Below are positions 17,962 through 26,620 of a DNA stretch of 64,000 nucleotides, one piece after another. The notes beneath the pieces are model-generated. The model did no database searches. It saw only the letters and a list, made by a program, of their open reading frames with translations, and had not been told where the DNA came from. A program made the position numbers and the translations under genes. Origin of the DNA: Lacustribacter sp964460315 (lineage in GTDB: Bacteria > Pseudomonadota > Gammaproteobacteria > Burkholderiales > Burkholderiaceae_A); the NCBI GenBank assembly GCA_964460315.1, contig CAYWPQ010000001.1, forward strand, positions 1 through 64,000, in the 5' to 3' direction. Every line of letters starts with the position of its first letter. Within the stretch, counting starts at the first letter, position 1.

Positions 17962-18330
17962 TTACACCCTCCAGAGAATTTCAATGACCCAGACTGCACA
18001 GCCCACGAGCCACAGAATTGTGAAAATTTGAAGTGCCAAACGCACGCCCACAGGCTTGACGTAATCCATCCAGATGTCGCGAACGCCAACCCATGCGTGG
18101 TAAACGAAGGCAATGAGCGCCAGCAAGGTGAAGACCTTCATCCAGGTGGGCGCGAAGAGCCCAGCCCAGCCGCTGTAACCTGGCTCAGTCGAAAGCAATG
18201 AGGCGATGAACAGCGTTGCGGCGTAGGCCGTGATCACCAGCGCGGTGATGCGCTGGGCCAGCCAATCGCGAAGGCCGTAATGGGCGCCAACGACAAGGCG
18301 CTTGGGACCGATATTGTTGGAAGCGGACAT
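17962..18330 (-). CDS. sdhD: Succinate dehydrogenase membrane anchor subunit D
   Basis: 122 residues with three predicted transmembrane helices (ALVITAYAATLFIASLL; WMKVFTLLALIAFVYHAWVG; ALQIFTILWLVGCAVWVIEI). The opening GPKRLVVGAHYGLRDWLAQR is typical of SdhD. The His in FVYHAWVGVRDIWMDYVK is the likely heme b ligand. It binds the quinone/heme interface with SdhC. Packed between sdhC (3-nt gap) and sdhA. Confidence 0.95.
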   Translation of the reverse strand: MSASNNIGPKRLVVGAHYGLRDWLAQRITALVITAYAATLFIASLLSTEPGYSGWAGLFAPTWMKVFTLLALIAFVYHAWVGVRDIWMDYVKPVGVRLALQIFTILWLVGCAVWVIEILWRV

Positions 18331-18333
18331 GGC

Positions 18334-18744
18334 TTAGATCACTCCAAAAATGTTGAGCCAGGCAATCACCGAGAGAAGCAAGGCCGACACCATGACACCC
18401 GTGCCCCAGCGTGCGGTCTGCTCTTTGGTGATGCCGATGTGAAGATCGCTGATCAGATGACGCATGCCGGCCAGCAGATGATGAAGAAAAGCCCACGACA
18501 GACCACAGAGGATGATCTTCACCAAGGGCGATTCCATGAGGTCCATGAGTCGCGCATAGCTCAGCTCGGAGGTGATGCTGAGGTCGAAGATCCAAACGAT
18601 GAGAGGGAGAGTGAGAAACATGCCTGCACCGCTGATGCGATGCAAAATGGACATGACCCCCGCGGCCGGGAGCCGATACTTCATGATTTGCGTGATGTGA
18701 ATATTACGAAACTGCGGACGCGACTTCTTCGCGAGTTCGCTCAT
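18334..18744 (-). CDS. sdhC: Succinate dehydrogenase cytochrome b556 subunit
   Basis: 136 residues from the ATG at 18744 (the frame stays open upstream through the promoter region, but the homologous protein begins at MSELAKKSRPQFRNI). Three membrane helices. SILHRISGAGMFLTLP is the quinone-site Ser/Arg segment and HHLLAGMRHLISDLH carries the heme-binding histidine. First gene of the sdhCDAB-sdhE-gltA run. Confidence 0.95.
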   Translation of the reverse strand: MSELAKKSRPQFRNIHITQIMKYRLPAAGVMSILHRISGAGMFLTLPLIVWIFDLSITSELSYARLMDLMESPLVKIILCGLSWAFLHHLLAGMRHLISDLHIGITKEQTARWGTGVMVSALLLSVIAWLNIFGVI

Positions 18745-18813
18745 TGATTCCCCCTGAGTCTTTGTTGCCGATTGAACGAATGTTTGGGTGCTGCTTATTT
18801 TTTTATTTCCGTA

Positions 18814-18819
18814 ATTATA
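18814..18819 (-). promoter_or_regulatory. Candidate -10 element for the sdhC operon
   Basis: A perfect TATAAT on the minus strand, about 70 nt before the sdhC start codon. No good -35 hexamer is found 16-18 bp upstream, where the sequence overlaps the mdh promoter, so sdh transcription may need an activator. Confidence 0.5.
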
Positions 18820-18829
18820 AGAGCGCTTT

Positions 18830-18858
18830 TTGACACCGACTAGGGTGAACCCTAAACT
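18830..18858 (+). promoter_or_regulatory. Sigma70 promoter of mdh
   Basis: TTGACA (18830-18835), a 17-bp spacer and TAAACT (18853-18858). This is a near-consensus promoter with predicted transcription start about 18865, some 43 nt before the mdh GTG. Confidence 0.75.
18841..18854. promoter_or_regulatory. 14-bp palindrome inside the mdh promoter, candidate operator
   Basis: TAGGGT-GA-ACCCTA, perfect 6-bp arms, occupies the spacer between the mdh -35 and -10 and abuts the region where a -35 for sdhC would lie. One bound dimer could affect both divergent TCA operons. No regulator gene sits beside it, unlike some Burkholderiales that carry a GntR gene here (recalled, not checked). Confidence 0.55.
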
Positions 18859-18907
18859 CTCGCTGTTCTTTCCTTTGAATTTACCCTCTGACATTAAAGG
18901 AGTCTCT

Positions 18908-19903
18908 GTGAGCCTGACCAAAACCCCCATGCGCGTCGCTGTGACCGGTGCTGCCGGCCAGATCGGTTATAGCCTTCTCTTCCGTATCGCCAACGGCGAC
19001 CTCCTGGGCAAAGACCAGCCTGTGATCCTTCAGCTCCTTGAAATTCCCGACGAAAAAGCTCAGAAAGCCCTGAAGGGCGTGATGATGGAGATCGACGACT
19101 GCGCATTTCCGCTGCTTGCAGGCATGTCGGCCCACAGCGACCCCATGACCGCATTCAAGGACATTGATGTCGCGCTTTTAGTGGGCGCGCGCCCCCGCGG
19201 CCCTGGAATGGAGCGCAAGGACCTGCTCTCGGCCAACGCTCAGATCTTCACCGCGCAGGGCAAGGCCCTCAATGCCGTGGCCAAACGCACCGTGAAGGTG
19301 CTGGTTGTCGGCAACCCTGCGAACACGAATGCGTATATCGCCATGAAGTCGGCGCCTGACCTGCCGAAAAAGAACTTCACCGCCATGCTGCGCCTTGATC
19401 ACAACCGTGCCCTCTCCCAGATTGCAGCGAAGACCGGAAAGCCCGTGGGTGAAATTGAAAAGCTGATTGTCTGGGGCAACCACAGCCCAACGATGTATCC
19501 CGACTACCGCTTTGCCACCATCGGGGGTCAGGCCGTCAAGCCGATGATCAACGACGACGTTTGGAATAAAGACGTATTCCTGCCCACCGTGGGCAAGCGT
19601 GGTGCCGCGATCATTGAGGCACGAGGACTCTCATCAGCAGCGTCTGCGGCCAATGCAGCAATTGATCACATGCGGGACTGGGTGCTCGGCACCAACGGCC
19701 GTTGGGTCACGATGGGCATTCCTTCGGACGGCTCCTACGAGATCCCCGAAGACATCATCTACGGCTTTCCCGTCACCTGCGCCAACGGCGAATACCAGAT
19801 GGTCAAAGGCCTGGAGATTGACAGCTTTTCACGGGAGCGCATGACCCACACGCTGAACGAACTTCTTGAAGAGCGCGACGGCGTGAAGCACCTTTTGGGC
19901 TGA
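18908..19903 (+). CDS. mdh: Malate dehydrogenase
   Basis: NAD-dependent oxidation of malate to oxaloacetate. The frame is open from 18830, but AAAGGAG ends 5 nt before the GTG at 18908, giving MSLTKTPMRVAVTGAAG and 331 residues, the usual size of the type found in Burkholderiales. Rossmann motif GAAGQIGYSLLFRIA, substrate-binding Arg in ARPRGPGMERKDLL, RLDHNRA and the catalytic His in WGNHSPTMYPDYR. Divergent from sdhC, with 163 bp between them. Confidence 0.97.
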   Translation: MSLTKTPMRVAVTGAAGQIGYSLLFRIANGDLLGKDQPVILQLLEIPDEKAQKALKGVMMEIDDCAFPLLAGMSAHSDPMTAFKDIDVALLVGARPRGPGMERKDLLSANAQIFTAQGKALNAVAKRTVKVLVVGNPANTNAYIAMKSAPDLPKKNFTAMLRLDHNRALSQIAAKTGKPVGEIEKLIVWGNHSPTMYPDYRFATIGGQAVKPMINDDVWNKDVFLPTVGKRGAAIIEARGLSSAASAANAAIDHMRDWVLGTNGRWVTMGIPSDGSYEIPEDIIYGFPVTCANGEYQMVKGLEIDSFSRERMTHTLNELLEERDGVKHLLG

Positions 19904-19926
19904 CTCACAATCAAGCGAGACCAGCC

Positions 19927-20925
19927 ATGACCAAGCTCCACCCCGACGCCGTTCTTCACCAAGAGGCTTCCGGTGGAGCTTCGGCATCGATGGCTCCGCC
20001 GCCTTGCGAACACTACGCCGGGGACGAAAAAAAGCTCCGCAAGGCACTGGCGCTGCAGGACGACATGCAGGGCGCCTTTGATGTCACGGCCGACATGGAA
20101 GACGGCGCCGCCTCCGGCCAGGAAGAGGCCACGGCCCGACTTCTTTCCTCCATTCTTGCCGAGCCTCGGACCAAGACATGGCGGGTTGGGTGCAGGGTCC
20201 ATCCCGTGGACCACCCCTCATTTTCAAGCGACGTGGAGACACTTTTTGCGGCCAAGCCAGCAGGACTTGCCTATCTCACTGTGCCGAAAATTGCGAATAA
20301 GGCGCAGTTCGACGAGGCCTTGGTGATCATTCGACGTCACGCCCAGTTTTACGGAGTCGATTCCAATCTTCCCTTGCAGATCATGTTCGAAGATGAGGGC
20401 GGCGTGAACGATGTATTTGCTATCGCGGCCCACCCCCAGGTTCAGTTTCTTGCCTTTGGTCAGATGGACTTCACCAGCAGCCACCGGGGTGCCATTCCTG
20501 CATCCGCGATGAAGGCCCCGGGACAGTTTGATCATCCCTTGATGCGGCGGGCCAAGCTTGAGATCAGTGCCGCCTGCCATGCCTTTGGAAAGATCCCCAC
20601 CCACAACCCAACCACCGACTTTGGATCAGACCGTCAGGCCTTTGACGACGCCTCAAGGGCTCGCAATGAATTTGGTTTTCTACGAATGTGGAGCATTCAT
20701 CCCAAGCAGATCTCTCAGATCCTCTCGGCGTTTCAACCGACCGCCCAGGAAATCGCGGATTCCGCCAGGATCTTGCTCGCCGCTCAGGCGGCCGATTGGG
20801 GCCCGATCGCCGATCAGGGGCTTTTGCACGACCGAGCAAGCTACCGCTACTTTTGGACCCTTCTGAAACGGGCGAAGGCTGCCCGGGCCGACATCCCGGA
20901 TGAAGCAGCGGCCGCTTTCTTCTAA
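19927..20925 (+). CDS. HpcH/HpaI aldolase / citrate lyase beta-like CoA-ester lyase
   Basis: 332 residues of the CitE/malyl-CoA lyase superfamily: DVTADMEDGAASGQE (metal-binding Glu/Asp region), YLTVPKIANKAQFDEA, LQIMFEDEGGVNDVFAIAAHP, FGQMDFTSSHRGAIP and MWSIHPKQI. The substrate is not known. Located between mdh (23 nt) and acnA (58 nt), an arrangement I recall from other Burkholderiales, which suggests a TCA-cycle-linked C-C lyase such as a malyl-, citramalyl- or methylcitrate-type reaction; this is inference. Confidence 0.88.
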   Translation: MTKLHPDAVLHQEASGGASASMAPPPCEHYAGDEKKLRKALALQDDMQGAFDVTADMEDGAASGQEEATARLLSSILAEPRTKTWRVGCRVHPVDHPSFSSDVETLFAAKPAGLAYLTVPKIANKAQFDEALVIIRRHAQFYGVDSNLPLQIMFEDEGGVNDVFAIAAHPQVQFLAFGQMDFTSSHRGAIPASAMKAPGQFDHPLMRRAKLEISAACHAFGKIPTHNPTTDFGSDRQAFDDASRARNEFGFLRMWSIHPKQISQILSAFQPTAQEIADSARILLAAQAADWGPIADQGLLHDRASYRYFWTLLKRAKAARADIPDEAAAAFF

Positions 20926-20983
20926 GATAGAACCATTCCACCTATAAAAACTCATCACCAGCATTCTCAGGGAGCTCACAACC

Positions 20984-23677
20984 ATGTCACACAACCTCTT
21001 CAATAGCCTTCAGGAATACAAGACCGCCTCGGGTCAGGCAGGAAAGTTCTACAGCCTTCCCGCCCTCGAAAAAGCCGGTGTTGCGAAAGTGTCTCGCTTG
21101 CCCGTGTCGATTCGCATCGTTCTTGAGTCGGTGCTGCGCAACTGTGACGGCAAGAAAGTGACAGAAGCTCACGTCAGACAGCTGGCGAACTGGGGTCCCA
21201 CGGCGGCCCGTACCGACGAGATTCCCTTTGTGGTCGCGAGGGTGGTTCTGCAAGATTTCACTGGGGTTCCCCTTCTGGCGGACCTTGCTGCCATGCGAAA
21301 CGTGGCCAGTGACATGGGCAAGAACCCCAAACTCATCGAACCCCTCGTGCCCGTTGATCTCGTCGTTGACCACTCCGTGATGATCGACAACTACGGATCG
21401 AAGGATGCCCTCGATCTGAATATGAAGCTTGAGTTTCAGCGCAACAACGAGCGCTACCAATTCATGAAGTGGGGCATGCAAGCCTTCGACACCTTCAAGG
21501 TTGTCCCCCCGGGGATTGGCATCGTCCACCAGGTGAACCTTGAATACCTCGCACGCGGCGTTCATACCAAGGCCGGCGTGTCCTACCCCGACACCCTTGT
21601 AGGCACGGACAGCCATACCACCATGATTAACGGTATTGGCGTGGTGGGCTGGGGTGTTGGCGGCATCGAGGCCGAAGCTGGCATGCTTGGTCAGCCTGTC
21701 TACTTCCTGACCCCCGATGTGGTGGGCGTGAATCTGACTGGAAAGCTCCCCGAAGGCTGCACCGCAACCGACCTCGTGCTGACCATCACCGAAATGCTTC
21801 GCAAAGAAAAAGTCGTCGGCAAGTTTGTCGAATTCTTTGGTGAAGGCACCGCATCACTCTCGCTGCCTGATCGTGCAACCATTGCCAATATGGCCCCGGA
21901 ATACGGCGCCACCATGGGCTTTTTCCCGGTCGACGATGTCACCGTTGACTTCATGCGTGCCACCGGACGCACCGACGCCGAAGTCGAGAATTTCGAAGCC
22001 TACTTCAAGGCCCAAGAACTCTTTGGCACGCCCAAGGCGGGGCAGATCGATTACACCAAGTCGCTCGCGCTTGACCTCTCAAGCATCAAGCCCTCCCTGG
22101 CCGGCCCCAAGCGTCCCCAGGACCGTATCGAGCTTGCCAGCATGAAGAAATCGTTCACCGAACTCTTCAGCAAACCCGTTGCTGAAAATGGCTTTGCCCA
22201 GCCTGCTGCCGCACTTTCCAAGCGGGTGAAGGCCGGCAATGTTGAGATCGGTAACGGTGACGTCTTGATCGCTGCGATCACTTCCTGCACGAACACCTCA
22301 AACCCCGGTGTCCTGCTTGCCGCGGGTCTGCTGGCCAAGAAGGCTGTTGAAAAAGGCCTGACGGTGCAGCCTCACATCAAGACCTCCCTGGCGCCTGGCA
22401 GCCGCGTGGTGACCGAGTACCTGACCAAGGCAGGCCTCTTGCCCTACCTTGAAAAACTTGGGTTCGCGGTCGCGGCCTATGGCTGCACCACCTGCATTGG
22501 TAACGCTGGCGACCTGCGCCAAGAGTTCAACGACGCCATCGTCAAAGAGGATCTTGTCTGCGCGGCAGTGCTTTCGGGTAACCGAAACTTTGAGGCACGG
22601 ATCCACCCCAACCTTCGCGCCAATTTCCTGGCCTCGCCACCGCTGGTCGTCGCTTACGCCATTGCGGGCAACGTGATGAAAGACATGGCCAGTGAGCCCC
22701 TGGGACAGGGCAAGGATGGCCCTGTCTTCCTGAAAGACATCTGGCCAACCAGCCAAGAGATCGCTGCAGTGATGGGCTACGCACGCGACCCACAGACCTT
22801 CCGAACGCTTTATGGTGACCTGACCAAAGACCACCATCTCTGGAACAATATCAAAGGCACACAGGGGCAAGTCTATGACTGGCCGAAGTCGAGCTACATT
22901 GCCAAGCCTCCCTTCTTTGACGAGTTCAACATGAGCCCCAAGGCCACCGGATCCATCTCGGGCGCGCGTCCCCTCATGATCCTCGGCGACTCCGTCACCA
23001 CCGACCACATCTCCCCTGCGGGCTCCATCAAAGAGGCCTCACCGGGCGGAAAGTTCCTTTTGGAAAACGGCGTGAGTAAGGCTGATTTCAATAGCTACGG
23101 TTCGCGTCGCGGCCACCATGAGGTGATGATGCGAGGCACCTTTGCCAACGTTCGAATCAAGAATCTGATGATTCCGCCGAAGGCCGACGGAAGCCGCGAA
23201 GAAGGCGGCGTCACGCTTTTTCAGCCGTCTGGCGAAAAAATGTTCATCTATGACGCGGCGATGGCTTACCAAAAGGCGGGCGTGCCAACCGTGGTGATTG
23301 GTGGCGAAGAATACGGCACCGGTTCATCGCGTGACTGGGCGGCCAAGGGAACGCAGCTTCTGGGCGTCAAGGTTGTCGTGGCCAAGAGCTACGAGCGAAT
23401 CCACCGCTCGAATCTTGTGGGCATGGGTGTGCTCCCCCTTCAGTTCAAAGGTTCGGACAGTGCTCAAAGCCTGAAGCTCGATGGCTCGGAGCTCTTTGAT
23501 GTGGCCATTCCCGACGATCTCTCGCCCCAGCAAGACCTGACCCTGGTGATCACGCGCAAAGACGGCAGTAAGCAAAATGTTTCTGTCCTTTGCCGCATTG
23601 ACACGCCCATTGAGGTCGACTACTACCGTCACGGTGGCATTCTCCCTTATGTGCTTCGGGAACTTATGGCGGCTTAA
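20984..23677 (+). CDS. acnA: Aconitate hydratase (AcnA type)
   Basis: Interconverts citrate and isocitrate. 897 residues, matching the AcnA/IRP family length. 4Fe-4S cysteines are in AITSCTNTSNPGV and YGCTTCIGNAGDL; the swivel domain has GEEYGTGSSRDWAAKGTQLLGV and IHRSNLVGMGVLPLQF. GGGAG precedes the ATG. Fe-S dehydratases of this type are known copper targets, which makes the copper operon starting 17 nt downstream notable. Confidence 0.98.
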   Translation: MSHNLFNSLQEYKTASGQAGKFYSLPALEKAGVAKVSRLPVSIRIVLESVLRNCDGKKVTEAHVRQLANWGPTAARTDEIPFVVARVVLQDFTGVPLLADLAAMRNVASDMGKNPKLIEPLVPVDLVVDHSVMIDNYGSKDALDLNMKLEFQRNNERYQFMKWGMQAFDTFKVVPPGIGIVHQVNLEYLARGVHTKAGVSYPDTLVGTDSHTTMINGIGVVGWGVGGIEAEAGMLGQPVYFLTPDVVGVNLTGKLPEGCTATDLVLTITEMLRKEKVVGKFVEFFGEGTASLSLPDRATIANMAPEYGATMGFFPVDDVTVDFMRATGRTDAEVENFEAYFKAQELFGTPKAGQIDYTKSLALDLSSIKPSLAGPKRPQDRIELASMKKSFTELFSKPVAENGFAQPAAALSKRVKAGNVEIGNGDVLIAAITSCTNTSNPGVLLAAGLLAKKAVEKGLTVQPHIKTSLAPGSRVVTEYLTKAGLLPYLEKLGFAVAAYGCTTCIGNAGDLRQEFNDAIVKEDLVCAAVLSGNRNFEARIHPNLRANFLASPPLVVAYAIAGNVMKDMASEPLGQGKDGPVFLKDIWPTSQEIAAVMGYARDPQTFRTLYGDLTKDHHLWNNIKGTQGQVYDWPKSSYIAKPPFFDEFNMSPKATGSISGARPLMILGDSVTTDHISPAGSIKEASPGGKFLLENGVSKADFNSYGSRRGHHEVMMRGTFANVRIKNLMIPPKADGSREEGGVTLFQPSGEKMFIYDAAMAYQKAGVPTVVIGGEEYGTGSSRDWAAKGTQLLGVKVVVAKSYERIHRSNLVGMGVLPLQFKGSDSAQSLKLDGSELFDVAIPDDLSPQQDLTLVITRKDGSKQNVSVLCRIDTPIEVDYYRHGGILPYVLRELMAA

Positions 23678-23694
23678 GGGGTCCCGCTAAGGTC

Positions 23695-24096
23695 ATGAAA
23701 AGATCGTTACGTCGCCTGTTCGCACTGGCTTTACTCGCAGTCCTGCCCCTGCAGGGGCAGGCGACGTCTTCCATGACCTGTCACCTTCAGGCTCACGAGA
23801 ACGTTCATGAAACCACTCTTGAAGCGTCGCCAGGTAACACCCAACAGCATGTGCATGACCACCACGTGGCGGCCGAGATGCATACGGGTCATGACACCCT
23901 AGAAACCGACCCCATCTCATCACAACCTCCAAGCAGCTGTGCGCTCTGTGCGTCTTGCTGTGTCATGGCGCAGGCGCTGACCCCAAGCTCGGGGCTTGGT
24001 CTGCTTGCCGCAGCCCCTCTTTCAATCTTCCTCCTTGATCTCAAGCAACCCGTGAGTGTGGTGCTTGAAACCTTGCTTCGACCTCCGCGCTCCTGA
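23695..24096 (+). CDS. Small exported Cys/His-rich protein, possible metal-resistance accessory (CzcI-like)
   Basis: 133 residues. Signal peptide (MKRSLRRLFALALLAVLPLQ...QATS), then a stretch crowded with histidines (HVHDHHVAAEMHTGHD) and a cysteine cluster CALCASCC, followed by a hydrophobic segment near 105-125. No enzymatic motif. It resembles in outline the CzcI/DUF2946-type proteins that precede metal efflux outer-membrane genes, but the similarity is by composition, not a firm alignment. First gene of the copper-type operon, 17 nt after acnA. Possible role: periplasmic metal binding or regulation (inference). Confidence 0.65.
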   Translation: MKRSLRRLFALALLAVLPLQGQATSSMTCHLQAHENVHETTLEASPGNTQQHVHDHHVAAEMHTGHDTLETDPISSQPPSSCALCASCCVMAQALTPSSGLGLLAAAPLSIFLLDLKQPVSVVLETLLRPPRS

Positions 24097-24167
24097 ATCG
24101 ACCCTCGTGGTCGAGGCGACCGAGATCCGCGTCGCTTCGAATGATTCAAGTTTTTTAAGGAGCCGTC

Positions 24168-25193
24168 ATGAAATTTTTATTCGCAGCCTGTCTGGCTGTC
24201 TTGGTTCATCCATCCACTTTTGCGGGTGAGACCTCGCCTGCAGTCGACGTGGGTGACTGGGGTAAGGCCAACGAGCGCGTGCACGAAGTCGGTGGGTGGA
24301 AAGCCTACGCCCGAGAGATTGAGTCTTCTCGGGCCACGACCGCCCAGCCCCAATCTCACGGCCGTCAGGCGGCACTCTCCCTTGACGAGGCCATCGAACG
24401 GGCGATGGCTCTTGAACCCAGCCTGCGATCAACCCTAGCCAACGTCTCACGGCATCCGAAAGACTATCCCTTGCTGAGCGACCATCAACGGTCGGCACTG
24501 ACGCATGAATCGCGGTTGATCGCTGACGTTCGAAGTCTCTATTTCGCTGCGGTTGTCGCCAAGGAGCGCGTGAATTATCAGGCTCAGGTGGTCGAAACAG
24601 CTGCGATCGTTTCAGAGCTTGCCACTCGGATGCGCAAGGTGGGCAATCTGAATCTTCTTCACCAGACCGAGGAGCAACTCTCCCTGGCCAAGACCCAGAG
24701 ACATCTATCTCAGGCCCGACTTCATGCCGCAACAAGCCTTGAGGCACTGGCCCGGCGACTCCAGCATGGTGGTGACCCCAATAGCCTTCATCTTCCCCCT
24801 CGCCTTCCGGAACTTCCCAAGCAGCTGGCGGAAATGTCGTCCGTTGATCAAAACTTGCTGAAGTCACCGTCAAGCCACCCTTCAGTGCTTCAAGCCCAAT
24901 CCGAGGTTCGTCTCGCCCTGGTGGCACGTGACGAAGCCTATGCATCGGCAAGGCACTATCGCGATGAGATTCTTCCACTGCAGCGACGGCTATCCGAAGA
25001 GCATCTGCTCCATTACAACGGCATGATCAAAGGGGTGTTCGATCTTCTGAAAGATGCGCAACATCAGATTCAGGCCGTTGAAGGTTATCTACAGGCACTT
25101 CACAGTTATTGGCATTCGGAAGCTGCTCTTGAACCCAAACTTGCCGCGCTGCGCGAACAACTTAGCCAGCTCAGGAGAGACGTATGGAAATGA
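24168..25193 (+). CDS. TolC-family outer membrane protein of the copper operon, unusually short
   Basis: 341 residues with a signal peptide (cleavage after STFAG or close by). Long amphipathic helices of the outer membrane efflux protein type: LSLDEAIERAMALEPSL, RLIADVRSLYFAAVVAKERV, HQTEEQLSLAKTQRHLSQARLHA, then ARHYRDEILPLQRRLSEE and LLHYNGMIKGVFDLLKDAQ, which are signatures of the TolC-like proteins next to copper oxidases in Burkholderiales. I cannot find the aromatic beta-strand segments normally placed between the helices of each repeat, and the protein is about 100 residues shorter than the relatives I recall. It overlaps the oxidase gene by 10 nt. Role inferred: metal efflux or assembly. 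Confidence 0.75.
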   Translation: MKFLFAACLAVLVHPSTFAGETSPAVDVGDWGKANERVHEVGGWKAYAREIESSRATTAQPQSHGRQAALSLDEAIERAMALEPSLRSTLANVSRHPKDYPLLSDHQRSALTHESRLIADVRSLYFAAVVAKERVNYQAQVVETAAIVSELATRMRKVGNLNLLHQTEEQLSLAKTQRHLSQARLHAATSLEALARRLQHGGDPNSLHLPPRLPELPKQLAEMSSVDQNLLKSPSSHPSVLQAQSEVRLALVARDEAYASARHYRDEILPLQRRLSEEHLLHYNGMIKGVFDLLKDAQHQIQAVEGYLQALHSYWHSEAALEPKLAALREQLSQLRRDVWK

Positions 25194-26608
25194 AACCCCG
25201 TCGAAAATTCTTAACGGGTGCTGCCGCTGCGTCGGCGACACTCGTGGCCGCCTCGGTGAGCCGCGTGGCCATGGCCGCCCTACCCGAGCCCACCACGCAG
25301 ACGAGCGCGGAGACTCAGCCACCATGGATTCCGCCGAATGGACAGCCCTACAACCCAGTGGTCACCCTCAACGGATGGACGCTGCCGTGGCGTATGAACC
25401 AAGGAGTCAAGGAGTTCCACCTGGTTGCCGAGCCAGTCGTCCGAGAGATGGCGCCCGGCTTTAAAGCACACCTCTGGGGTTACAACGGACAGTCTCCCGG
25501 ACCAACCATCGAAGTTGTGGAAGGCGACAAGGTTCGAATCTTTGTCACCAATCGCCTGCCGGAGCACACCTCGATTCATTGGCATGGCCAACGTCTGCCC
25601 AATGGCATGGATGGCGTGACCGGCTTGAATCAGCCAGGTATTCCCCCCGGGAAAACCTTCGTCTATGAGTTCACCGCGCGTCGACCCGGCACCTTCATGT
25701 ACCACCCCCATGCCGACGAGATGACCCAGATGGCGATGGGAATGATGGGATTCTGGGTGACCCACCCCAAGGGTCAGCATCCGCTGATTGACCCCGTGGA
25801 CCGGGATTTCTGTTTTCTGCTGAATGCCTATGACATTGACCCAGGAAGCTACACGCCGAAAATCATGACCATGCTGGACTTCAACATCTGGTCATGGAAC
25901 AGCCGAGTATTTCCGGGAATTGATTCGCTGAATGTTCGGCTCAATGACAAGGTCCGCATTCGGGTGGGCAATCTCACGATGACCAATCATCCCATCCATA
26001 TTCACGGCCACGAATTCGTGGTCTCGGGTACCGACGGAGGGCCAACACCCAAGGCGGGACGTTGGCCTGAAGTGACCGTCGATATCGCTGTGGGACAGAT
26101 GCGTCAGATGGAGTTTGTTGCCAGTGAGGAAGGCGACTGGGCCTTTCACTGCCATAAATCGCATCACACCATGAATGCCATGGGGCACGATGTACCCACC
26201 TTGATTGGCGTGGACCACTCCGGTCTCGCGCCACGCATCGCCAAACTTATTCCTGACTACATGGTGATGGGAGAACGAGGCATGGCAGACATGGCCGAGA
26301 TGGAGATGCCGCTGCCCGAAAATACAGCGCCCATGATGACGGGCGAGGGACCCTTTGGCTCCGTCGAAATGGGCGGAATGTTCAGTGTGCTGAAGGTTCG
26401 CCGTGAGCAAAAGCCGGGCGATTACACCAATCCAGGCTGGTATGCCCACCCCGTCGGCAGTGTCGCTTACGAGTGGCAAGGCGCCCCGCCCCCCGCGCAG
26501 CGATCGTCGTCCGCGGGGGACTCCGCCATGCCCCGAAAGTCAAAACAACCCATTGAAGTTCAGGTCACCAAGCCCGGAAAATCGCCGGGTGGTGGCCATC
26601 AACATTAA
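25184..26608 (+). CDS. Tat-exported multicopper oxidase
   Basis: 474 residues, periplasmic. The N-terminus RRKFLTGAAAASATLVAA is a twin-arginine signal. Copper ligand motifs: HWHG (132-135), HPH (174-176), HPIHIHGHEF (269-278) and HCHKSHHTMNAM (322-333, with type 1 copper His, Cys and Met). Only ~95 residues separate the second and third motifs, so this is probably a two-domain rather than a three-domain oxidase. A Met-rich segment (about 355-390: MVMGERGMADMAEMEM and on) follows, then a tail ending in GGGHQH that may bind copper. Likely oxidises Cu(I) to Cu(II). Overlaps the TolC-like gene by 10 nt. Confidence 0.93.
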   Translation: MEMKPRRKFLTGAAAASATLVAASVSRVAMAALPEPTTQTSAETQPPWIPPNGQPYNPVVTLNGWTLPWRMNQGVKEFHLVAEPVVREMAPGFKAHLWGYNGQSPGPTIEVVEGDKVRIFVTNRLPEHTSIHWHGQRLPNGMDGVTGLNQPGIPPGKTFVYEFTARRPGTFMYHPHADEMTQMAMGMMGFWVTHPKGQHPLIDPVDRDFCFLLNAYDIDPGSYTPKIMTMLDFNIWSWNSRVFPGIDSLNVRLNDKVRIRVGNLTMTNHPIHIHGHEFVVSGTDGGPTPKAGRWPEVTVDIAVGQMRQMEFVASEEGDWAFHCHKSHHTMNAMGHDVPTLIGVDHSGLAPRIAKLIPDYMVMGERGMADMAEMEMPLPENTAPMMTGEGPFGSVEMGGMFSVLKVRREQKPGDYTNPGWYAHPVGSVAYEWQGAPPPAQRSSSAGDSAMPRKSKQPIEVQVTKPGKSPGGGHQH

Positions 26609-26620
26609 GGATTTTTCGTC

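Noticed and set aside
24166..24978. 270-codon minus-strand ORF opposite the TolC-like gene
   Set aside because: The plus-strand frame has a signal peptide, TolC signatures and operon context; the antisense product is Arg/Pro-rich noise.
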